Counted from the stretch's first letter, positions 53,007 to 63,412 are shown. The stretch is DNA of 64,000 bases from Paractinoplanes atraurantiacus (GCF_900215205.1 NZ_OBDY01000006.1:248001-312000), one strand, 5' to 3'. Notes: generated by a model from the sequence alone, not told the origin. Translations and numbers: made by a program.

Positions 53007-53300
53007 TCAGGCCGCGTCGGGGCCGGCGATCTCGACGTCGTCGGCGCGCCGCACGACGTGGATGCAGTCGCCCGGGCACTCCTTGGCCGAGTCGATCACC
53101 TCGAGCAGCAGCCGGGGCGGCACCGCGGTGCGCTCACCGGGCGATTGCAGCAGCTCACCGGCCGTGTCCTTGACGTAGGCGAGTCCGTCGATGTCGAGCT
53201 CGAAGACCTCCGGCGCGTACTGCACGCAGAGCCCGTCGCCGGTGCACAGGTCCTGTTCGATCCAGACCTGCACGTCCTCGTTCCCGGTCTGTGCCGACAC
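53007..53300 (-). CDS. ferredoxin
   Basis: A 97-residue single-cluster ferredoxin. Cys19 and Cys25 are in DLCTGDGLCVQYAPEVF and the third and fourth in KECPGDC (Cys75, Cys79). The C-x5-C and CP arrangement suits a 3Fe-4S or 4Fe-4S cluster of the P450-partner type. The middle loop (about residues 45-63) is longer than in typical ferredoxins. GTG 53300 follows GGGAGG. It is divergent from mpa across a 174-bp region. A similar ferredoxin gene precedes mpa in other actinobacteria. Confidence 0.88.
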   Translation of the reverse strand: MSAQTGNEDVQVWIEQDLCTGDGLCVQYAPEVFELDIDGLAYVKDTAGELLQSPGERTAVPPRLLLEVIDSAKECPGDCIHVVRRADDVEIAGPDAA

Positions 53301-53474
53301 CCCGTACCTCCCGCAAGTAGCCCCCGCCGACCGTACCGGAACGGTCCGACAAGACACTTGCGAGGACCAGCCGAATGGATCAAGACTCGGTGACGAGGGT
53401 GTTGCATGGGTCGAAATCCGGCCCGCAGCGGCTAGTGTTATCCCAAGACGTTCGAGCCCCCGGGGAGGTGGGAC

Positions 53475-55256
53475 GTGGCACGCAGCGACGAGGCGGACAA
53501 CCGCGCCGCACGTTGGGAAAAAGAGGCCAACGATCTCTCCAGCCAGGTCGCGTTCCTGCAGGAGGAACTCGCCCTTGTCAGGCGGAAGTTGACCGAAAGC
53601 CCACGACACGTCCGGCAGCTCGAGGAACGGCTTGCGGCGACGCAGGCGCAGCTGGCCCGAGTGACCGAGAACAACGACCGGCTCGTGGCGACCTTGAAGG
53701 AAGCCCGGGCCCAGATCGTCACTCTCAAGGAAGAGATTGACCGGCTCGCCCAGCCGCCCAGCGGCTACGGCGTATTCCTGTCAGCACACGAGGACGGCAC
53801 CGTCGATGTCTTCACCGGCGGCCGCAAGCTTCGCGTGGCGGTCTCGCCGTCGCTGACGGTGGAGGACCTCCAGCGTGGCCAGGAGGTGCTGCTCAACGAC
53901 GCGCTGAACGTGGTGGACGCGTTCGGCTTCGAGCGCACCGGTGAGGTCGTGACCCTCAAGGAGGTCCTCGCGGGCCCCGACGGGCAGCGCGGCGACCGGG
54001 CGCTGGTGGTGTCGCACGCCGACGAGGAGCGCATCGTCTCCCTCGCCGACTCGCTCGAGATCGAGAAGCTCCGTGCGGGCGACTCGCTCATGATCGAGCC
54101 GCGTTCGGCCTACGCCTACGAGCGGATCCCCAAGAGCGAGGTCGAGGAGCTCGTCCTCGAGGAGGTCCCCGACGTCGACTACACCGACATCGGCGGTCTG
54201 CACTCGCAGATCGAGCAGATCCGCGACGCGGTGGAGCTGCCGTTCCTGCATGCCGACCTGTTCCGGGAGCACCAGCTGCGCCCGCCGAAGGGCATCCTGC
54301 TCTACGGCCCGCCCGGCTGTGGCAAGACCCTGATCGCCAAGGCGGTGGCCAACTCACTGGCCAAGAAGATCGCCGAGCGGCGGGGCGAGGAGAAGCACAC
54401 CAGCTACTTCCTCAACATCAAGGGCCCGGAGCTGTTGAACAAGTACGTGGGTGAGACCGAGCGGCACATCCGCCTGGTCTTCCAGCGGGCCCGTGAGAAG
54501 GCCGGCGAGGGCACCCCGGTGATCGTGTTCTTCGACGAGATGGACTCGATCTTCCGGACCCGTGGCTCCGGTGTCTCCAGCGACGTGGAGAACACGATCG
54601 TGCCCCAGCTCCTCAGCGAGATCGATGGCGTCGAGGGCCTGGAGAACGTGATCGTGATCGGCGCCTCCAACCGCGAGGACATGATCGACCCGGCCATCCT
54701 GCGGCCGGGCCGGCTGGACGTCAAGATCAAGATCGAGCGCCCGGACGCCGAGGCGGCCAAGGACATCTTCGGCAAGTACATCCTGTCGGGTCTGCCGCTG
54801 AGCTCGGAAGACCTCGCCGAGCACGGCAACGACGCCGACGTCACGGTCGCCGCGATGATCGACGCCGTGGTCATGCGGATGTACACGGAGTCCGAGGAGA
54901 ACCGCTTCCTGGAGGTCACCTACGCCAACGGTGACAAGGAGGTCCTGTACTTCAAGGACTTCAACTCCGGCGCGATGATCCAGAACATCGTGGACCGTGG
55001 CAAGAAGATGGCCATCAAGGAGTTCCTCACCTCCGGCAAGAAGGGGCTGCGCCTGCAGCACCTGCTCGACTCCTGCGTCGACGAGTTCCGCGAGAACGAG
55101 GACCTGCCCAACACGACCAACCCGGACGACTGGGCCCGCATCTCCGGCAAGAAGGGCGAGCGGATCGTCTACATCCGCACGCTCGTCTCCGGCGGCAAGG
55201 GCGCCGAGGCCGGCCGCTCCATCGAGACGGCCAGCAACACCGGTCAGTACCTGTAA
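53475..55256 (+). CDS. mpa: proteasome-associated AAA ATPase (Mpa/ARC)
   Basis: A 593-residue ATPase that recognises pupylated proteins and threads them into the 20S core. It has an N-terminal coiled coil (about 10-93) that captures Pup, two OB folds (about 95-235), and an AAA module with Walker A GPPGCGKT (278-285) and Walker [10 protein letters not shown] (about 349-357). The C-terminus ends GQYL, the Tyr-containing tail that docks on the proteasome alpha ring. GTG 53475 has GGGGAGG upstream. A terminator follows, so it is not co-transcribed with dop by default. Confidence 0.97.
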   Translation: MARSDEADNRAARWEKEANDLSSQVAFLQEELALVRRKLTESPRHVRQLEERLAATQAQLARVTENNDRLVATLKEARAQIVTLKEEIDRLAQPPSGYGVFLSAHEDGTVDVFTGGRKLRVAVSPSLTVEDLQRGQEVLLNDALNVVDAFGFERTGEVVTLKEVLAGPDGQRGDRALVVSHADEERIVSLADSLEIEKLRAGDSLMIEPRSAYAYERIPKSEVEELVLEEVPDVDYTDIGGLHSQIEQIRDAVELPFLHADLFREHQLRPPKGILLYGPPGCGKTLIAKAVANSLAKKIAERRGEEKHTSYFLNIKGPELLNKYVGETERHIRLVFQRAREKAGEGTPVIVFFDEMDSIFRTRGSGVSSDVENTIVPQLLSEIDGVEGLENVIVIGASNREDMIDPAILRPGRLDVKIKIERPDAEAAKDIFGKYILSGLPLSSEDLAEHGNDADVTVAAMIDAVVMRMYTESEENRFLEVTYANGDKEVLYFKDFNSGAMIQNIVDRGKKMAIKEFLTSGKKGLRLQHLLDSCVDEFRENEDLPNTTNPDDWARISGKKGERIVYIRTLVSGGKGAEAGRSIETASNTGQYL

Positions 55257-55269
55257 CGACGGCGGTAAG

Positions 55270-55300
55270 ACGCGGGCCGGGGGTTTCCCCCGGCCCGCGT
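55270..55300 (+). terminator. rho-independent terminator of mpa
   Basis: A perfect 14-bp stem ACGCGGGCCGGGGG / CCCCCGGCCCGCGT with a TTT loop, followed by a T-rich stretch. Confidence 0.93.
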
Positions 55301-55316
55301 TCTCGTTCTACCCACC

Positions 55317-56552
55317 ATGAAACGCATGGCGTGGCTCGATGCCCTACGCGGCTACGCGGCGCTCACCGTCGTCCTGTTCCACCTCAGCCCCCAGATGATC
55401 GGCATCGACCGCCATATGGCGATCATGCGGCAGATCGACTTCGGCAAGTACGGCGTGCTGCTGTTCTTCCTGGTCAGCGGCTACGTGATCCCGATGTCGC
55501 TGGAACGGCACGGCTCGCTGCGCCGGTTCTGGACCGGGCGCCTGCTGCGGATCTACCCGGCCTACCTGGCCACGATCGCCCTGGTCGCGCTGTTGGTCAC
55601 GGCCGGGCTGATGCGCTGGCCGGGCTCGCTGCGCGCCGAGACCGTCACCGGCGTCCTCGCCCACGCGAGCATGACCCCCGATCTGGCCGGGCTGCGCGGT
55701 GTGGTCCGGGTCTTCTGGACCTTGTCGTACGAGATGGTGTTCTACCTGATCGTCACCGGGCTCCACGCCTGGCGCCTGCACCGGCTGAGCGCCTGGTGGG
55801 CCGGCGGGCTCGCGCTCGTCGCGCTGCTGGCCGGGCCCCACCTGCCGAACGACCTGCTGGGAGGCACCTTCGCGCGGCGTCGCGTGCTCGCCGGCGTACT
55901 CCTCATTGTCTTGGCCCTGGTTGTCCTGGCTTGTCTGAAGGAGCGTTTCACGAAGGGAGCCGGCGTTCTCGGCCTGGCCGTCGTGTTTGTGCCGGCGCTC
56001 AATGGGCATCCGACCGCCAACAGCACCGCCACCTCCTCACAGCAAGCCCTGACGTTCCTGGCCGTGATGTTCGCGGGCACCGTCGTCCACCGGTGGCAGC
56101 GCGGTCACATCGGCCGCTTCGCCGCCCTCACGGCCCTGACGATGGTCACTCTCGGACTTCTCGGTTCTCAGAGGACGTACGCGACGACGGCCGCGCTCGC
56201 CGCCACGTTCCTTTTCGCATACGCCATACGAAACCGGACCATGCCTCTCGTTTTGTCCTGGCTCGGACGGATCAGCTACTCGCTGTATCTTCTGCACGTC
56301 GTTCTGCTCTTCCTCATGCTCCGCCTCGTCCCGGAACTCGGGACGCAACCCGCCCCCGTACGGCTGCTCGCAGGATTTACGTACCTCACCGCGGCGATAG
56401 GACTGGCGTGGCTCTCGTACCGAATGGTGGAACTACCGGCCCAGAAGCTGGCTCGCGCAATCGCTGAGGGCAGCTCCGCGAGGCCGATAACGGCCACCCA
56501 GCGTGTGCTGGCGGGCACGGGCCGGGGCGAGAACCAGCGCCGGAGCGTCTAG
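55317..56552 (+). CDS. acyltransferase family 3 membrane protein
   Basis: A 411-residue membrane acyltransferase with about ten helices. The start [20 protein letters not shown] carries the LDALRG and catalytic-type His of the OafA/YrhL family, and [20 protein letters not shown] follows. The family O-acetylates or acylates sugars and glycolipids. ATG 55317 lies just after the mpa terminator, so it has its own promoter or depends on read-through. It interrupts the usual mpa-dop order. Near the end the codon use is less biased than in the proteasome genes. Confidence 0.88.
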   Translation: MKRMAWLDALRGYAALTVVLFHLSPQMIGIDRHMAIMRQIDFGKYGVLLFFLVSGYVIPMSLERHGSLRRFWTGRLLRIYPAYLATIALVALLVTAGLMRWPGSLRAETVTGVLAHASMTPDLAGLRGVVRVFWTLSYEMVFYLIVTGLHAWRLHRLSAWWAGGLALVALLAGPHLPNDLLGGTFARRRVLAGVLLIVLALVVLACLKERFTKGAGVLGLAVVFVPALNGHPTANSTATSSQQALTFLAVMFAGTVVHRWQRGHIGRFAALTALTMVTLGLLGSQRTYATTAALAATFLFAYAIRNRTMPLVLSWLGRISYSLYLLHVVLLFLMLRLVPELGTQPAPVRLLAGFTYLTAAIGLAWLSYRMVELPAQKLARAIAEGSSARPITATQRVLAGTGRGENQRRSV

Positions 56553-56599
56553 GCTCGGTACATGAGCAGCAGGGGCAGCACGGCGGGCGGGGTGGTCGC

Positions 56600-58117
56600 A
56601 TGAGCGTTCGACGGATTATGGGCACCGAGGTCGAGTACGGCATCTCCGTCCCGGGGCAGCCCGGTGCCAACCCCATGGTCACCTCATCACAGGTGGTCAA
56701 TGCCTACGGCGCACGACCCGAGTTGAACCGCGGCGGCCGGGCCCGGTGGGACTACGAGGAGGAGTCGCCGCTGCGCGACGCACGAGGATTCACCTACTCC
56801 GGAGCCGCCTACGATCCCGCGGACGCCCTGGCCGACGAAGACCTCGGCCTGGCCAACGTGATACTGACCAACGGCGCCCGGCTCTACGTCGACCACGCGC
56901 ACCCCGAGTACAGCACCCCCGAGTGCACCACCCCGCTCGACGTCGTCAAGTGGGACAAGGCCGGCGAGCGCGTCATGGCCGAGGCGTCGCGGCGGGCGGC
57001 CACCATCCCCGGCACCCACCGCATCCAGCTCTACAAGAACAACACCGACAACAAGGGCGCCTCGTACGGGTCGCACGAGAACTACCTGATGCGCCGGCAG
57101 ACGCCGTTCGCCGACATCGTCGCCCACCTGACGCCGTTCTTCGTCACCCGGCAGATCTTCACCGGTGTCGGCCGCGTCGGCCTCGGCCAGGACGGTTCCG
57201 GCTCCGGCTTCCAGATCTCGTCGCGGGCCGACTTCTTCGAGGTCGAGGTCGGACTCGAGACCACGCTGAAGCGGCCGATCATCAACACCCGCGACGAGCC
57301 GCACGCCGACGCCGACAAATACCGGCGCCTGCACGTCATCATCGGCGACGCCAACCTCTCCGAGATCGCCACCTACCTCAAGGTCGGCACCACGTCGCTG
57401 GTCCTCAACATGATCGAGGAAAAGGTCTTCAGCGGCGACCTCGGCATCGCCGATCCGGTCAGCGAGCTCAAGTCGGTCAGCCACGACCCCTCGCTGAAAC
57501 ACCTGATGCGGCTGCGCGACGGCCGCCGCCTCACGGCCCTCGACCTGCAGTGGGCCTACTACGAGCGGGCCCGCGCGTTCGTCGAGGAGCGCGAGGGCGA
57601 CGACGCCGACGAGCAGACCCTCGACGTGCTCGACCGCTGGGAGGACGTGCTCGACAAGCTCGGCCGCGACCCGTTCGAGTGCGCCGACACCCTCGACTGG
57701 GTGGCCAAGCTGCGGCTGCTCGAGGGCTATCGCGAGCGCGAGAACCTCACCTGGTCGTCGCCGAAACTCCAGCTCGTCGACCTGCAGTACTCCGACGTGC
57801 GCCCGGAGAAGGGCCTCTACCACCGGCTGGTCGCGCGCGGCTCGATGAAGACGCTGCTCGACCCGGCCGACGTGCAGCTGGCCATGTCCGAGCCGCCGGA
57901 GGACACCCGGGCGTACTTCCGCGGCAGGTGCCTGGCCCAGTACGCGTCCGAAGTGGTCGCGGCCAGCTGGGACTCGGTCATCTTCGACGTCGGGCGCGAG
58001 TCGCTGGTGCGGGTGCCGATGATGGAGCCCGAGCGCGGCACCAAGAAGCACGTGGGCGCGCTGTTCGACAAGTGCGAGAGCGCGAAGGACCTCCTGGAAG
58101 TCATCACCAGCCGCTGA
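56600..58117 (+). CDS. dop: depupylase/deamidase Dop
   Basis: A 505-residue enzyme of the Pup ligase/glutamine synthetase-like fold. The N-terminus [17 protein letters not shown] is the ATP/metal-binding start, and the Dop-specific loop after it is present ([20 protein letters not shown]). The catalytic Asp98 is in [16 protein letters not shown]. Dop removes Pup from substrates and deamidates Pup ending in Gln; here Pup ends in Glu, so only depupylation should be required. ATG 56600 is the start; no clear ribosome site is seen. Confidence 0.96.
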   Translation: MSVRRIMGTEVEYGISVPGQPGANPMVTSSQVVNAYGARPELNRGGRARWDYEEESPLRDARGFTYSGAAYDPADALADEDLGLANVILTNGARLYVDHAHPEYSTPECTTPLDVVKWDKAGERVMAEASRRAATIPGTHRIQLYKNNTDNKGASYGSHENYLMRRQTPFADIVAHLTPFFVTRQIFTGVGRVGLGQDGSGSGFQISSRADFFEVEVGLETTLKRPIINTRDEPHADADKYRRLHVIIGDANLSEIATYLKVGTTSLVLNMIEEKVFSGDLGIADPVSELKSVSHDPSLKHLMRLRDGRRLTALDLQWAYYERARAFVEEREGDDADEQTLDVLDRWEDVLDKLGRDPFECADTLDWVAKLRLLEGYRERENLTWSSPKLQLVDLQYSDVRPEKGLYHRLVARGSMKTLLDPADVQLAMSEPPEDTRAYFRGRCLAQYASEVVAASWDSVIFDVGRESLVRVPMMEPERGTKKHVGALFDKCESAKDLLEVITSR

Positions 58118-58168
58118 GAAACGCGAGCGGCCGCGGGCGGTTTTTTGTCGTAACGGCGAGGTAGGTTT

Positions 58169-58201
58169 TAGCCACCCGATGTCGCGGACTTCGGGTGGCT
58201 A
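58169..58201 (+). other. 11-bp perfect hairpin in the pup leader
   Basis: TAGCCACCCGA and TCGGGTGGCTA flank an 11-base loop immediately before the GAAAGG ribosome-binding site of pup. There is no T-run after it, so it is more likely a leader structure than a simple terminator. A GC-rich element with six Ts at 58128-58146 just upstream may end dop transcripts. Confidence 0.6.
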
Positions 58202-58216
58202 GAAAGGTGGTACCCC

Positions 58217-58432
58217 ATGGCAACTCGAGACACCGGCGGTCAGTCGCAGTCCGGCAAGGGCCGGCAGGACTCAGAGGTTGAGGACGTCACCACTGAGGCC
58301 AACCCGGAGGTAGCCGAGCGACACGCCGAAATCACCGAGGACGTCGACGACCTCCTCGACGAAATCGACTCGGTCCTCGAAGAGAACGCCGAGGAATTCG
58401 TGAGGGGATACGTGCAAAAAGGGGGTGAATAG
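58217..58432 (+). CDS. pup: prokaryotic ubiquitin-like protein Pup
   Basis: A 71-residue, acidic, largely disordered tag. The C-terminal half DVDDLLDEIDSVLEENAEEF is the Mpa-binding helix region and the end is YVQKGGE. The last residue is Glu, so Pup is made ready for ligation by PafA to substrate lysines. ATG 58217 follows GAAAGG. Next gene begins 6 bases after the stop. Confidence 0.97.
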   Translation: MATRDTGGQSQSGKGRQDSEVEDVTTEANPEVAERHAEITEDVDDLLDEIDSVLEENAEEFVRGYVQKGGE

Positions 58433-58438
58433 TCCAAA

Positions 58439-59110
58439 ATGTCCGATTTACGGGGATCGGATGTTAAGGACTGCCCTCAGTGCGGCCGGACGTTGCCGGT
58501 AACGGAGTTTCACAGCAACGTCCGGCGGCCGGACGGACTGGCCTTCTACTGCAAGCGGTGCGCTGCGTCGCGGTCGGAGGCCAGTCGTCGTAAGCGCGGA
58601 GTCAAGGAGCAGCGGAAATCGTCTGAGCCGGTTCCTCCGGGGTCGAAGTGGTGCCCGGACTGCGGCCTGATCAAGCCGCTGACGGAGTTCGCGCGTACGA
58701 CGAGCAAGGCAAGCGGGTATCACTCGTATTGTCTGCCCTGCCACACCGCCCGCGGCGTGGAGAGTAAGAACCGGCTCTACGGCGGCACCCGGGAGTACCA
58801 CCTTCGGCATCGATACGGCATCGGCCAAGCCGAGTTCGACGAGCTTCTGGCGGAGCAGGGTGGGGTGTGTGCGATCTGTGGCGCTCCTGACCCTCAACAC
58901 GTCGATCACGATCATCGCACTGGGTGGGTGCGCGGGATATTGTGCTTCAACTGCAACGGCGGGCTCGGGCAGTTCCGGGACAACCCTGTGTTCCTCGCCG
59001 AGGCGATCACGTATCTGAAAGGAACCACGTGGCAATGGACTTTGATCCATCCGGGCGTCTACCAGCGTTCTTCCAAAACTCGGGGACGTCGTCCTTCACG
59101 CAGTTCCTGA
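58439..59110 (+). CDS. endonuclease VII-like zinc/HNH protein inside the proteasome operon
   Basis: A 223-residue protein with three zinc modules. Two are related treble-clef-like repeats: [23 protein letters not shown] (12-42) and [23 protein letters not shown] (72-101). The third is a recombination endonuclease VII domain with [20 protein letters not shown] and ILCFNCN, which holds the catalytic His/Asp and metal Cys. ATG 58439 lies six bases after pup. Its last 82 bases overlap the start of prcB in another frame. DNA-cleaving activity is inferred; its link to the proteasome is unknown. Confidence 0.85.
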   Translation: MSDLRGSDVKDCPQCGRTLPVTEFHSNVRRPDGLAFYCKRCAASRSEASRRKRGVKEQRKSSEPVPPGSKWCPDCGLIKPLTEFARTTSKASGYHSYCLPCHTARGVESKNRLYGGTREYHLRHRYGIGQAEFDELLAEQGGVCAICGAPDPQHVDHDHRTGWVRGILCFNCNGGLGQFRDNPVFLAEAITYLKGTTWQWTLIHPGVYQRSSKTRGRRPSRSS

Positions 59111-59868
59111 CCCAGGCGGCGCCCGAGATGTTGCCGGGGCGCCGGCCCCTGCCGCCGGGGATGGCCGCTGACATCGCGCCGCACGGTACGACGATCGTGG
59201 CCATCGCCACCGCCGAGGGCGTGGTCATGGGCGGCGACCGGCGGGCGACCATGGGCAACCTCATCGCCAGCCGCGACATCGAGAAGGTGCACCCCGCCGA
59301 CTCGTACTCGCTGATCGGCATCGCCGGCACCGCCGGCATCGGCATCGAGCTGATGCGGCTGTTCCAGGTGGAGCTGGAGCACTACGAGAAGATCGAGGGC
59401 ACGATGCTCTCGCTCGACGGCAAGGCCAACCGGCTGGCCGGCATGGTCCGTGGCAACCTCGGCGCGGCCATGCAGGGCCTCGCGGTGGTGCCGCTGTTCG
59501 CGGGCTTCGACCTGACGCCGTCCGACCCGGCCCGGGTGGGGCGCATCTTCAGCTTCGACGTGGCCGGCGGCCTCTATGAGGAGACCGGCTACGACTCGAT
59601 CGGCTCCGGCTCGCTGTTCGCCAAGTCGGCGCTGAAGAAGAAGTACCGGCCCGGCATCAGCACCGACGAGGCGGTCCGCCTGGCCGTCGAGGCGCTGTAC
59701 GACGCGGCCGACGACGACACGGCGACGGGCGGGCCCGACCTGACCCGCAAGATCTTCCCGGTGGTGATGAGCGCGACGGCGAACGGCACGCACCGTCTGT
59801 CCGAGCAGGAGATCACCGCGGTGGCCGAGCAGGTGGTCTCCGGCCGCATGGAGAACCCGGGCGGCTAG
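59029..59868 (+). CDS. prcB: 20S proteasome beta subunit PrcB
   Basis: A 279-residue precursor of the catalytic subunit. A propeptide of 53 residues is removed before Thr54 ([21 protein letters not shown]), which becomes the N-terminal nucleophile; the GGDRRATMG block with Asp and Arg supports it. GTG 59029 is favoured because AAAGGA lies five bases upstream; ATG 59035 is the alternative. The start lies within the preceding nuclease gene. It pairs with PrcA to form the core particle. Confidence 0.96.
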   Translation: MAMDFDPSGRLPAFFQNSGTSSFTQFLTQAAPEMLPGRRPLPPGMAADIAPHGTTIVAIATAEGVVMGGDRRATMGNLIASRDIEKVHPADSYSLIGIAGTAGIGIELMRLFQVELEHYEKIEGTMLSLDGKANRLAGMVRGNLGAAMQGLAVVPLFAGFDLTPSDPARVGRIFSFDVAGGLYEETGYDSIGSGSLFAKSALKKKYRPGISTDEAVRLAVEALYDAADDDTATGGPDLTRKIFPVVMSATANGTHRLSEQEITAVAEQVVSGRMENPGG

Positions 59869-59918
59869 ACGCCCGCCGACAAGAGCCCGCAGTCGACTTC
59901 ATGAGGGAGTAGCCACCC

Positions 59919-60797
59919 GTGGCCATGCAGTTCTACGCATCACCCGAGCAGGTCCAGCGTGACCGCTCGGAGTACGCCCGCAAGGGCATCGCCCGCGGCC
60001 GCTCCGCCGTGGTGCTGACGTACGAGGGCGGCATCCTGCTGGTCGCCGAGAACATCACCACCCTCCGCAAGATCAGCGAGATCTACGACAAGATCGGCTT
60101 CGCGGCGGTCGGCCGGTACAACGAGTTCGAGAACCTGCGCCGGGCCGGCGTGCGGATGGCCGACCTCAACGGCTACAGCTACGACCGGCGCGACGTGACC
60201 GGGCGCGGCCTCGCCAACGCGTACACGCAGACGCTGGGTGCCATCTTCACCGAGACCCAGAAGCCGTACGAGGTGGAGATCTGCGTCGCGCAGGTCGGCT
60301 CCTCGCCCGAGACCGACGAGCTCTACCGCATCACGTACGACGGCTCGGTGATGGACGAGCCGGGCTTCATGGCGATGGGCGGGCAGGCCGAGGCGATCTC
60401 GAACGTGCTGCGCGAGCGGCACGACACCGCGGCCGACCTGCCGGCGGCGCTGGCCCTGGCGGCCGAGGCGCTGGGCAGCGTGGGCGGCGAGAACGGGGCG
60501 ACCCGCCAGCTGACCACCAAGCAGCTCGAGGTGGCGGTGCTCGACCGGCGCCGCAAGGGCCGGGCGTTCCGCCGCATCGCCGGTGCCGCCCTGTCGACGC
60601 TGCTCGAGGGCGGCCAGGACGTGCCGGAGAAGGAGCTGGGCGACGTCGACGCCGCCCCGCCGAGCCCGGCCACCGACAAGCCGACCGTCTCGGCGGCCTC
60701 CGAGGAGGACGCCAAGGACAAGCCCGCCACGAGCAAGGCGGCCGAGCCCAAGGACCCGGCCGAGCCGGCCGACGGCGTCAACGGCGACGGTTCCTGA
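59919..60797 (+). CDS. prcA: 20S proteasome alpha subunit PrcA
   Basis: A 292-residue non-catalytic ring subunit that gates the core and binds the Mpa tail. The N-terminal gate [40 protein letters not shown] and [20 protein letters not shown] are diagnostic. The C-terminal 60 residues are acidic/Ala/Pro rich and disordered, longer than in mycobacteria. GTG 59919 has GAGGGAG eight bases upstream. A terminator follows. Confidence 0.96.
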   Translation: MAMQFYASPEQVQRDRSEYARKGIARGRSAVVLTYEGGILLVAENITTLRKISEIYDKIGFAAVGRYNEFENLRRAGVRMADLNGYSYDRRDVTGRGLANAYTQTLGAIFTETQKPYEVEICVAQVGSSPETDELYRITYDGSVMDEPGFMAMGGQAEAISNVLRERHDTAADLPAALALAAEALGSVGGENGATRQLTTKQLEVAVLDRRRKGRAFRRIAGAALSTLLEGGQDVPEKELGDVDAAPPSPATDKPTVSAASEEDAKDKPATSKAAEPKDPAEPADGVNGDGS

Positions 60798-60803
60798 CGA
60801 CAC

Positions 60804-60827
60804 GGGGCGCGGCTTTCGCCGCGCCCC
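60804..60827 (+). terminator. terminator of prcBA
   Basis: A perfect 10-bp stem GGGGCGCGGC / GCCGCGCCCC with a four-base loop begins six bases after the prcA stop. Confidence 0.88.
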
Positions 60828-60880
60828 GGTCTTCGTGCGGGCGGCCAGGCGGTGCTGTTCGTGACCGGCGTCGAGCTGAG

Positions 60881-61807
60881 TCAGCCGATCTGAGGGCGCC
60901 ACCAGCCGGGATTGTCGCGGTACCAGCCGATCGTCTCGGCCAGGCCCGTCGTGAACTCCACCCGCGGGTGCCAGTCCAGCTGTTCGCGGATCTTGTCGTC
61001 GTCCAGGGCGTACCGGAGGTCGGACGCGGGCGGCTCGGTGGTCACCCGGTCCCCGCCGGCGCCGAGCTCGGCCAGGATCATCTCGAGCAGGGCGCGCTCG
61101 GTGAGCTCGACCGAGCCACCCACGTGGTAGGTCTCGCCGGGCGTGCCCGACGTGGTGGCCAGGGCCATCGCGTGGCAGAGGTCGTCGACGTGCAGCCAGT
61201 CCCGCGTACGGTCCGGGCAGATGGGCGCCGTGCGGCCGTCCAGGAGCGCCGTGACGGCCCGGGGGAGGGTTTCCGAAGGGCGTTGATGGCTTCCGTACGT
61301 GGTGGCGGCACGGACGATGACGACCGGCAGGCCGTGCGTGCGGTGGAAGGCGGTCGCGAGCAGATCGGCGCCGGCGATGTACGCCGCCTCGGGGGTCGTG
61401 GGGGACAAAGGCGTGTCCTCGGCGACCACGTCGTCGGTCACCGAGCCGTACACGGAGTCTGCCGACATGTGTACAAATCGGGCGACGCCGTGGCGGTGGG
61501 CCGCCTCCAGCAGCACCGCGGTGCTCAGCACGTGCTCCGGGCCGGGGGAGAAGGCGCAGTTCACGACCGTGTCGCAGCCCCGCAGGGCCGGCACCACGAG
61601 CGCCGCGTCGGCCGCGTCACCCGGGTGGAAGTCGAGCCGCTTCGCGTGGGCGACCTCGTTGAGGTTGGCGAACGCGGAACCGGCGTACAAAAGCTTGTCG
61701 AGAACCGTGACCGACGCGCCCTCGAGGCCCGGCAGCCGATCGCCGATGACGGCCCGCACGAAGTGCGACCCGACGAACCCCGCGCCACCGGTGACCAGAA
61801 CGTTCAT
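60881..61807 (-). CDS. RmlB-like NAD-dependent epimerase/dehydratase with altered active site
   Basis: A 308-residue extended SDR resembling dTDP-glucose 4,6-dehydratase. The cofactor loop VTGGAGFVGSH (5-15) and CPDRTRDWLHVDDLCHAM are intact. The STDEVYG-type motif reads MSADSVYG (114-121), changing the Thr and Glu used by dehydratases, and Y-x3-K reads YIAGA (143-147), losing the catalytic Lys. Activity as a dehydratase is therefore unlikely, though NAD binding should persist. ATG 61807 is the start. It is divergent from pafA and convergent with prcA. Confidence 0.85.
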   Translation of the reverse strand: MNVLVTGGAGFVGSHFVRAVIGDRLPGLEGASVTVLDKLLYAGSAFANLNEVAHAKRLDFHPGDAADAALVVPALRGCDTVVNCAFSPGPEHVLSTAVLLEAAHRHGVARFVHMSADSVYGSVTDDVVAEDTPLSPTTPEAAYIAGADLLATAFHRTHGLPVVIVRAATTYGSHQRPSETLPRAVTALLDGRTAPICPDRTRDWLHVDDLCHAMALATTSGTPGETYHVGGSVELTERALLEMILAELGAGGDRVTTEPPASDLRYALDDDKIREQLDWHPRVEFTTGLAETIGWYRDNPGWWRPQIG

Positions 61808-61826
61808 CCTGCCAGCAGTTTAGTGG

Positions 61827-61856
61827 CTGCCATCGGGTGGCCGATGAGGCTAATGT
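61827..61856 (+). promoter_or_regulatory. putative pafA promoter
   Basis: CTGCCA (61827-61832) and TAATGT (61851-61856) are 18 bases apart; the ATG of pafA lies seven bases after the -10 element, and no ribosome-binding site is seen, pointing to a leaderless message. Confidence 0.5.
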
Positions 61857-61862
61857 TTCGTC

Positions 61863-63221
61863 ATGGAACGGCGAATTTTCGGCCTCGAGACCGAGTACGG
61901 AGTCACGTGCACCTACCGGGGGCAGCGGCGGCTGTCTCCGGACGAAGTGGCTCGCTACCTGTTCCGCCGAGTGGTGTCCTGGGGACGCAGCAGCAACGTC
62001 TTTCTCCGTAACGGCGCCCGCCTCTACCTGGATGTCGGTTCCCACCCCGAGTACGCGACGCCCGAGTGCGACTCCGTCACCGATCTGGTCGCCCACGACC
62101 GGGCCGGCGAGCGGATCCTCGAAGGCCTTCTCGTCGACGCCGAGAAACGGCTGCACGACGAGGGCATCGCGGGCGAGATCTACCTGTTCAAGAACAACAC
62201 GGACTCCGCCGGCAACTCGTACGGCTGCCACGAGAACTACCTCGTGTCGCGGCACGGCGAGTTCGGGCGGCTCGCCGATGTCCTCATCCCGTTCCTCGTC
62301 ACCCGCCAGCTGATCTGCGGCGCCGGCAAGGTGCTGCAGACGCCGCGCGGGGCCGTGTTCTGCCTGTCGCAGCGCGCCGAGCACATCTGGGAGGGCGTCT
62401 CCAGCGCCACCACCCGGTCCCGGCCGATCATCAACACCCGCGACGAGCCGCACGCGGACGCGGAGCGCTACCGCCGTCTGCACGTGATCGTCGGCGACTC
62501 GAACATGAACGAGGTCACCACCCTGCTCAAGGTGGGCAGCGCCGACATCGTGCTCCGCATGATCGAGGCCGGCGTGGTGATGCGCGACCTGTCGCTGGAA
62601 AACCCGATCCGGGCCATCCGCGAGGTCAGCCACGACATCACCGGCCGCCGCAAGATCCGCCTGGCCAACAACAAGGAGGTCAGCGCCCTCGAGATCCAGC
62701 GGGAATACCTGGCCAAGGCGACCGAGTTCGTCGAGCGCCGTGGCGGCGACCAGACCGCCAAGCGGGTCGTCGAGCTGTGGGGCCGGGTGCTCGACGCGAT
62801 CGAGAGCGAAAACCTCGACCCGGTCGCCCGCGAGATCGACTGGGTGTCGAAATACAAGCTGATCGAGCGCTACCAGGCCAAGCACGAGATCCCGATGTCG
62901 CACCCGCGCATCGCCCAGCTCGACCTGGCCTACCACGACGTGCGCCGGGGCCGCGGCCTCTACGCGCTGATGGAGAAGCGTCATCAGGTCGACCGCATCT
63001 CCAACGACCTGGAGATCTTCGAGGCCAAGGAGACGCCGCCGCAGACCACGCGGGCCCGCCTGCGCGGCGAGTTCATCCGCCACGCCCAGGAGAAGCGCCG
63101 CGACTTCACCGTCGACTGGGTCCACCTCAAGCTCAACGACCAGGCTCAGCGCACGGTCCTCTGCAAGGACCCGTTCCGGGCCTACGACGAGCGCGTAGAG
63201 CGGCTGATCGCCAGCATGTGA
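61863..63221 (+). CDS. pafA: Pup-protein ligase PafA
   Basis: A 452-residue ligase that couples the C-terminal Glu of Pup to lysines using ATP. The start [20 protein letters not shown] is the nucleotide/metal site, the catalytic Asp57 is in [17 protein letters not shown], and [20 protein letters not shown] is shared with Dop. It lacks the Dop-specific loop. It is separated from prcA by the divergent RmlB-like gene. A 55-residue membrane protein follows 23 bp later. Confidence 0.97.
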   Translation: MERRIFGLETEYGVTCTYRGQRRLSPDEVARYLFRRVVSWGRSSNVFLRNGARLYLDVGSHPEYATPECDSVTDLVAHDRAGERILEGLLVDAEKRLHDEGIAGEIYLFKNNTDSAGNSYGCHENYLVSRHGEFGRLADVLIPFLVTRQLICGAGKVLQTPRGAVFCLSQRAEHIWEGVSSATTRSRPIINTRDEPHADAERYRRLHVIVGDSNMNEVTTLLKVGSADIVLRMIEAGVVMRDLSLENPIRAIREVSHDITGRRKIRLANNKEVSALEIQREYLAKATEFVERRGGDQTAKRVVELWGRVLDAIESENLDPVAREIDWVSKYKLIERYQAKHEIPMSHPRIAQLDLAYHDVRRGRGLYALMEKRHQVDRISNDLEIFEAKETPPQTTRARLRGEFIRHAQEKRRDFTVDWVHLKLNDQAQRTVLCKDPFRAYDERVERLIASM

Positions 63222-63244
63222 CGCGGAGATAGGCTGGTCAGGCC

Positions 63245-63412
63245 ATGAACGAGCCCGACCAGCCGTCCTCCCGCGTCGACCGCAAGCGCGAGCGCATCCG
63301 AGCCGAGATCCAGCGAAACCGCGCCGGCGGCCGCCGCTTGCCCACCTGGGTGATGGCGGTCGTTCTGGGCGTGATCTTGCTGGGCTGGGCGTATTTGATC
63401 TTCACGTCGTAA
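63245..63412 (+). CDS. small single-pass membrane protein downstream of pafA
   Basis: A 55-residue protein. ATG 63245 encodes a basic N-terminus (SSRVDRKRERIRAEIQRNRA) and one C-terminal membrane helix (WVMAVVLGVILLGWAYLIF). Coding GC bias and placement 23 bp after pafA support it. A small membrane protein follows pafA in other actinobacteria as far as I recall. Function unknown. Confidence 0.7.
   Translation: MNEPDQPSSRVDRKRERIRAEIQRNRAGGRRLPTWVMAVVLGVILLGWAYLIFTS

Noticed and set aside
53007..53609. Longer 200-residue ferredoxin frame
   Set aside because: Only the part from GTG 53300 is ferredoxin-like and has a ribosome-binding site; the upstream part overlaps the mpa promoter and coding start.
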